Source of the DNA: Eubacteriales bacterium
GTDB lineage: Bacteria > Bacillota > Clostridia > Oscillospirales > Acutalibacteraceae
Length of the DNA stretch: 64,000 nt
NCBI GenBank assembly: GCA_030533225.1
Contig: JAUNJO010000003.1
Location: forward strand, 22,125 to 86,124
Direction: 5' to 3'
Positions 60,748-64,000 of the stretch are shown one piece after another. The translations under genes were made by a program, and so were the position numbers. The stretch's first letter is position 1. Every line of letters begins with the position of its first letter. The notes beneath the pieces were generated by a model. It did no database searches and was not told where the DNA came from. It saw only the letters and a program-made list of their open reading frames with translations.

Positions 60748-62403
60748 ATGAACAAAGAAAATGTTGTGGACGGTGTTTGCAATGCACCGCACCGCAGTTT
60801 ATTTCATGCTTTAGGACTCACCGAAGAAGAACAAAAGCGCCCGCTTATCGGTATTGTCAGTTCTTATAACGAAATCGTACCGGGACATATGAACCTCGAT
60901 AAAATCGTAGACGCTGTCAAACTCGGTGTTGCGATGGCAGGAGGTACACCCATCGTGTTTCCCGCCATTGCTGTTTGCGACGGTATTGCTATGGGTCATG
61001 TGGGAATGAAATACTCTCTTGTTACCCGCGATTTAATCGCCGATTCCACCGAGGCAATGGCGCTTGCTCACGGATTTGACGGTCTCGTTATGGTGCCTAA
61101 CTGTGATAAGAATGTGCCCGGACTTCTGATGGCGGCGGCAAGAGTGAACATACCTACTGTATTTGTCAGCGGAGGTCCCATGCTTGCAGGCAAAGTTGAG
61201 GGTAAGAAAACAAGCCTTTCTTCAATGTTCGAAGCAGTCGGTGCTTATAATGCAGGTAAGATAGACGATGAAAAACTCTATGAATATGAGTGCAAGACCT
61301 GCCCGACATGCGGCTCCTGCAGTGGTATGTATACCGCCAATTCTATGAATTGCCTGACCGAAGCACTGGGCATGGGACTAAGAGGCAACGGTACAATTCC
61401 TGCCGTTTATTCCGCCCGTATCGAGCTTGCCAAGAAAGCAGGTATGGCGGTGATGGAACTCTTACGAAAAAACATTCGTCCCCGTGATATTATGACAAAA
61501 GAGGCGTTGATGAACGCCTTAACGGTAGATATGGCTCTCGGCTGTTCTACCAACAGTATGCTGCATTTACCTGCTATCGCACACGAGTGCGGTGTAGAAC
61601 TGAATTTGGATATTGCCAACAAGATTAGTGCTAAAACACCTAACCTTTGTCATTTGGCACCTGCAGGTCGTACTTATATGGAGGATCTCAATGAAGCTGG
61701 CGGTGTATATGCCGTGATGAACGAGCTTACCAAGAAAGGATTGCTCAATACCGAATGTATGACTGTGACGGGCAAAAGCATCGGTGAGAATATCAAAAAC
61801 TGTGTCAATCTTGATACCGATGTTATCCGTCCTATTGATAACCCATACAGCGAAACGGGCGGCATTGCGGTGCTCAAAGGCAACCTTGCACCTGAAGGTA
61901 GTGTTGTAAAGCGTTCAGCCGTACTACCCGAAATGCTGGTTCACGAAGGTCCCGCAAGGGTGTTCGATTCAGAAGAAGAGGCACAAGCCGCTATCAACGG
62001 CGGAGAAATTTCAGCAGGTGATGTAATTGTCATTCGCTACGAAGGCCCGAAAGGCGGACCCGGTATGCGTGAAATGCTGAATCCCACTTCGGCTATCATG
62101 GGAATGGGACTCGGAAATAGTGTTGCACTCATTACCGACGGTCGTTTCAGCGGCGCTACCCGTGGTGCCTGCATCGGTCATGTAACCCCTGAGGCTGCTT
62201 CGGGCGGAATGATTGGTGTTGTGGAGAATGGTGATATCATCAGCATCAACATCCCCGAAAACACTATCGAGCTTAAGGTTGACGCAGACATTCTTGCAAA
62301 ACGCATGGAAAACTTTGTGCCCAAGAAGAAAGAGCTTTCGGGTTATCTGAAACGCTACGCGGAACTGGTTTCCGGTGGTGCAACAGGGGCGGTTTTGAAC
62401 TGA
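60748..62403 (+). CDS. ilvD: Dihydroxy-acid dehydratase
   Basis: A 551-residue enzyme with Fe-S cluster cysteines in PNCDKNVPG and [19 protein letters not shown] and the active-site Ser region [13 protein letters not shown]. It dehydrates dihydroxy acids to 2-oxo acids for Val and Ile. GAGGAGG lies 7 bp before the ATG. Confidence 0.96.
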   Translation: MNKENVVDGVCNAPHRSLFHALGLTEEEQKRPLIGIVSSYNEIVPGHMNLDKIVDAVKLGVAMAGGTPIVFPAIAVCDGIAMGHVGMKYSLVTRDLIADSTEAMALAHGFDGLVMVPNCDKNVPGLLMAAARVNIPTVFVSGGPMLAGKVEGKKTSLSSMFEAVGAYNAGKIDDEKLYEYECKTCPTCGSCSGMYTANSMNCLTEALGMGLRGNGTIPAVYSARIELAKKAGMAVMELLRKNIRPRDIMTKEALMNALTVDMALGCSTNSMLHLPAIAHECGVELNLDIANKISAKTPNLCHLAPAGRTYMEDLNEAGGVYAVMNELTKKGLLNTECMTVTGKSIGENIKNCVNLDTDVIRPIDNPYSETGGIAVLKGNLAPEGSVVKRSAVLPEMLVHEGPARVFDSEEEAQAAINGGEISAGDVIVIRYEGPKGGPGMREMLNPTSAIMGMGLGNSVALITDGRFSGATRGACIGHVTPEAASGGMIGVVENGDIISINIPENTIELKVDADILAKRMENFVPKKKELSGYLKRYAELVSGGATGAVLN

Positions 62404-62404
62404 T

Positions 62405-63568
62405 ATGAAAAGACTGAGAGAAAAACTCGAAACACTTTGTATATTCAGAGAACTTTTACAGGATACGGTACTTTCATCGCTTTGTGCCTATCTCGAAAAT
62501 CCCACAAACTCGGCATATGCCGAGTTTGTGGCGATGCTCTACAATGCAAATGGAGGAAATCTCGGAGAATATATAAAAGAGTTATGTTCCAATTGTGAAA
62601 ATGTATATGTGAAAACCATCGGGCTCGGTAAAAGTATTCCGAAATATATGACAGCATCTCTTGAATCAGAACTGGATATTCTGCAAGAGGTTTCCGAACT
62701 TAATAAAGAGAAACTTTGCGGTTTGCTCGATTACAAAGGATTTCTCCCCGAATTTACTTCCACGAACCTCCGACTCAAAGATATTTATTTGCACAGAGCA
62801 GATAATATTGAGAAATACGGTTACGGTATTTATGCGAGAAACCGTATGTTTTATGTGGACGGGCAGGGAAGTATTACTCCTGTACTGCACCCGGATAAAA
62901 CAGAACTTTCCGACCTAGTCGATTATGAACGCGAAAGAAAAATTGTTATCGACAATACTAAAGCGTTGCTTTCGGGCAAGCCGGCCGCAAACATTTTGCT
63001 CACGGGTGATGCCGGCACGGGCAAATCCTCGACTGTAAAAGCCGTTGTTAATGCCTTGTGGAGCGAGGGACTCCGTCTCGTTGAAGTGAGGAAGGACCAG
63101 CTTCGCTGTATTCCTAAAATCCTTGATGAACTGTCAAGCAATCCTCTGAAGTTCATACTCTTCATTGATGACCTTTCTTTCCTTAAAGATGATGACAGTT
63201 TCAATGCGCTGAAAGCGGTATTAGAAGGTTCTGTTACGGCAAAGTCAAGCAATGTGGTTATTTATGCTACCAGCAACCGTCGACATATTATCAAAGAAAA
63301 TTTTTCCGACCGTGACGGAGATGACATTCATAGAAACGACACAATGCAGGAGCTTGTTTCTTTGTCTGAACGTTTTGGAATACATATTTCCTTTTCAAAA
63401 CCCAACAAAGAAACCTTCCTGCATATTGTTCATCACTTGGCAGAAGAAAACGGAATTGATATGCCCGCAGAAGAAATAGATATACTTGCCGAACGGTTCG
63501 CTTTGGAACGCTCAGGCAGATCAGCCCGCCTTGCCAGACAGTTTATTGATGGATTGCTTTCGAAGTAA
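62405..63568 (+). CDS. DUF815-family AAA ATPase
   Basis: A 387-residue ATPase beginning 1 bp after ilvD. The N-terminal ~160 residues are helical with no clear motif. The AAA core has Walker A GDAGTGKSS near 200-208, Walker B FILFIDDLSF near 255 and a sensor in YATSNRRHI, closing with FALERSGRSARLARQFIDG. This pattern is DUF815. Function is unknown. It shares the T-box transcript with the branched-chain genes unless an internal promoter exists, and is followed by a large terminator. Confidence 0.88.
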   Translation: MKRLREKLETLCIFRELLQDTVLSSLCAYLENPTNSAYAEFVAMLYNANGGNLGEYIKELCSNCENVYVKTIGLGKSIPKYMTASLESELDILQEVSELNKEKLCGLLDYKGFLPEFTSTNLRLKDIYLHRADNIEKYGYGIYARNRMFYVDGQGSITPVLHPDKTELSDLVDYERERKIVIDNTKALLSGKPAANILLTGDAGTGKSSTVKAVVNALWSEGLRLVEVRKDQLRCIPKILDELSSNPLKFILFIDDLSFLKDDDSFNALKAVLEGSVTAKSSNVVIYATSNRRHIIKENFSDRDGDDIHRNDTMQELVSLSERFGIHISFSKPNKETFLHIVHHLAEENGIDMPAEEIDILAERFALERSGRSARLARQFIDGLLSK

Positions 63569-63644
63569 TAATTATATGTGTTATTGTAAACATAACAGCC
63601 ATGATTATAGTAACTTTCATAGAGTTATTATTAAAGGCAAATCG

Positions 63645-63714
63645 GAAAAAGCCGACAAAATAGAAACAATTTATTTGGTTTCTGCTATCATTTTGCGGCT
63701 TTTTAGTTTTTTTT
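63645..63714 (+). terminator. Terminator of the branched-chain operon
   Basis: AAAAAGCCG...CAAAAT...GAAAC on the left pairs with GTTTC...ATTTTG...CGGCTTTTT on the right, followed by TTTTTTTT. It is the first strong terminator after the T-box. Confidence 0.85.
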
Positions 63715-63877
63715 AGGGACTTTTATAACAAAATATACACAAGCTTTAAAATTATGAAGGATTTTGTAACACATTAAACCAAACAACAAGGGATAAGTGA
63801 GTCTATACTCTGTTTTAGCTGAGGTCGAATTTGCTAATGAAAATCTGTGAATTTCACGATTTTTCTCTTTTCCCGTA

Positions 63878-63981
63878 AAAATGACAAAACGCCGGAAACC
63901 CCTGACTTTACTGGCTTTTCCGAGGTTTTGCTGTCAATAAATTCCCGTCCAAAATCCGCCGATTTTCGTGGTTTTTTGCCT
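63878..63981. repeat. Second copy of the two-block dispersed repeat
   Basis: AAAAATGACAAAACGCCGGAAACCC and onwards (63878-63935) matches 50700-50751 with few changes. A second block (63952-63981) matches 50837-50866. Only about 16 bp separate the blocks here, without the tRNA-like insert. The rest of 63715-64000 shows no gene. Confidence 0.5.
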
Positions 63982-64000
63982 TCCTTTTAGCAGGGTATTA

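Noticed and set aside
63486-63716. Frame overlapping the end of the DUF815 gene
   Set aside because: It mostly overlaps the ATPase gene and the terminator stem; no independent support.

Overview
The window looks like a chromosomal segment of a gut-type anaerobic Clostridia bacterium, probably near Ruminococcus/Oscillospirales. This is inferred from gene content: a SCIFF ranthipeptide with its radical-SAM maturase, two T-box leaders, a dockerin protein, a DegV protein, strict AGGAGG-type ribosome binding sites and consensus TTGACA/TATAAT promoters. No rRNA or marker gene fixes the species.

Layout. (1) 1-5.1 kb: surface-sugar genes: the galE 3' end, a MATE transporter and capE-capF-capG, the three-enzyme route to UDP-L-FucNAc. 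(2) 5.1-5.8 kb: tRNA-Leu(GAG) with terminators and tRNA-like debris, a probable integration hot spot. (3) 5.8-17.9 kb: one long co-directional defence operon: XRE regulator, type I restriction-modification (hsdR, hsdM, hsdS), a P-loop ATPase plus DUF3800 pair, an unrecognised protein that may be ADP-ribosyltransferase-like, a PD-(D/E)XK/DUF2075 helicase and an OLD-family nuclease. (4) 18-28.4 kb: accessory DNA: DUF6809, a Fic protein with iterated promoter sites, an IS21-family element, a decapitated large serine recombinase, an HNH/membrane gene interrupted by a -1 frameshift, a glycine-zipper membrane protein, small unknown genes, and two arrays of UUCG-type hairpins. One array leads into a four-helix-bundle (S23/IVP-type) gene; the other stands alone.

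(5) 28.5-36.9 kb: a complete shikimate and Phe/Tyr operon (aroF, tyrA, aroB, aroA, aroC, pheA, an aroE-aroK fusion, aroQ) behind a transcription attenuator whose 19-residue leader peptide has eight aromatic residues in a row. (6) 36.9-42.7 kb, minus strand: an acyl-CoA synthetase-like gene behind a T-box with an apparent Tyr (UAC) specifier, and a SCIFF operon (scfA, scfB, a decarboxylase, a HAD phosphatase). (7) 42.7-50.5 kb: bioY, a MarR-type regulator with two palindromic operators driving an alcohol and an aldehyde dehydrogenase, a DegV protein, a DtxR-type regulator, a dockerin protein and a TfoX-N protein. (8) 51-63.6 kb: a branched-chain amino acid operon (ilvA, ridA, leuA, leuC, leuD, leuB, ilvB, ilvN, ilvC, ilvD and a DUF815 ATPase) behind a T-box with an apparent Leu (CUC) specifier.

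The core genes form a coherent amino-acid biosynthesis region controlled by RNA leaders that sense tRNA charging or translation of aromatic codons. The accessory block at 5.8-28.4 kb is the place to look for new biology. The strongest candidates are the hairpin array/four-helix-bundle elements, the multi-effector operon downstream of the restriction system, and the HNH/membrane-protein cluster, whose promoter shares a 15-bp sequence with the defence operon promoter.
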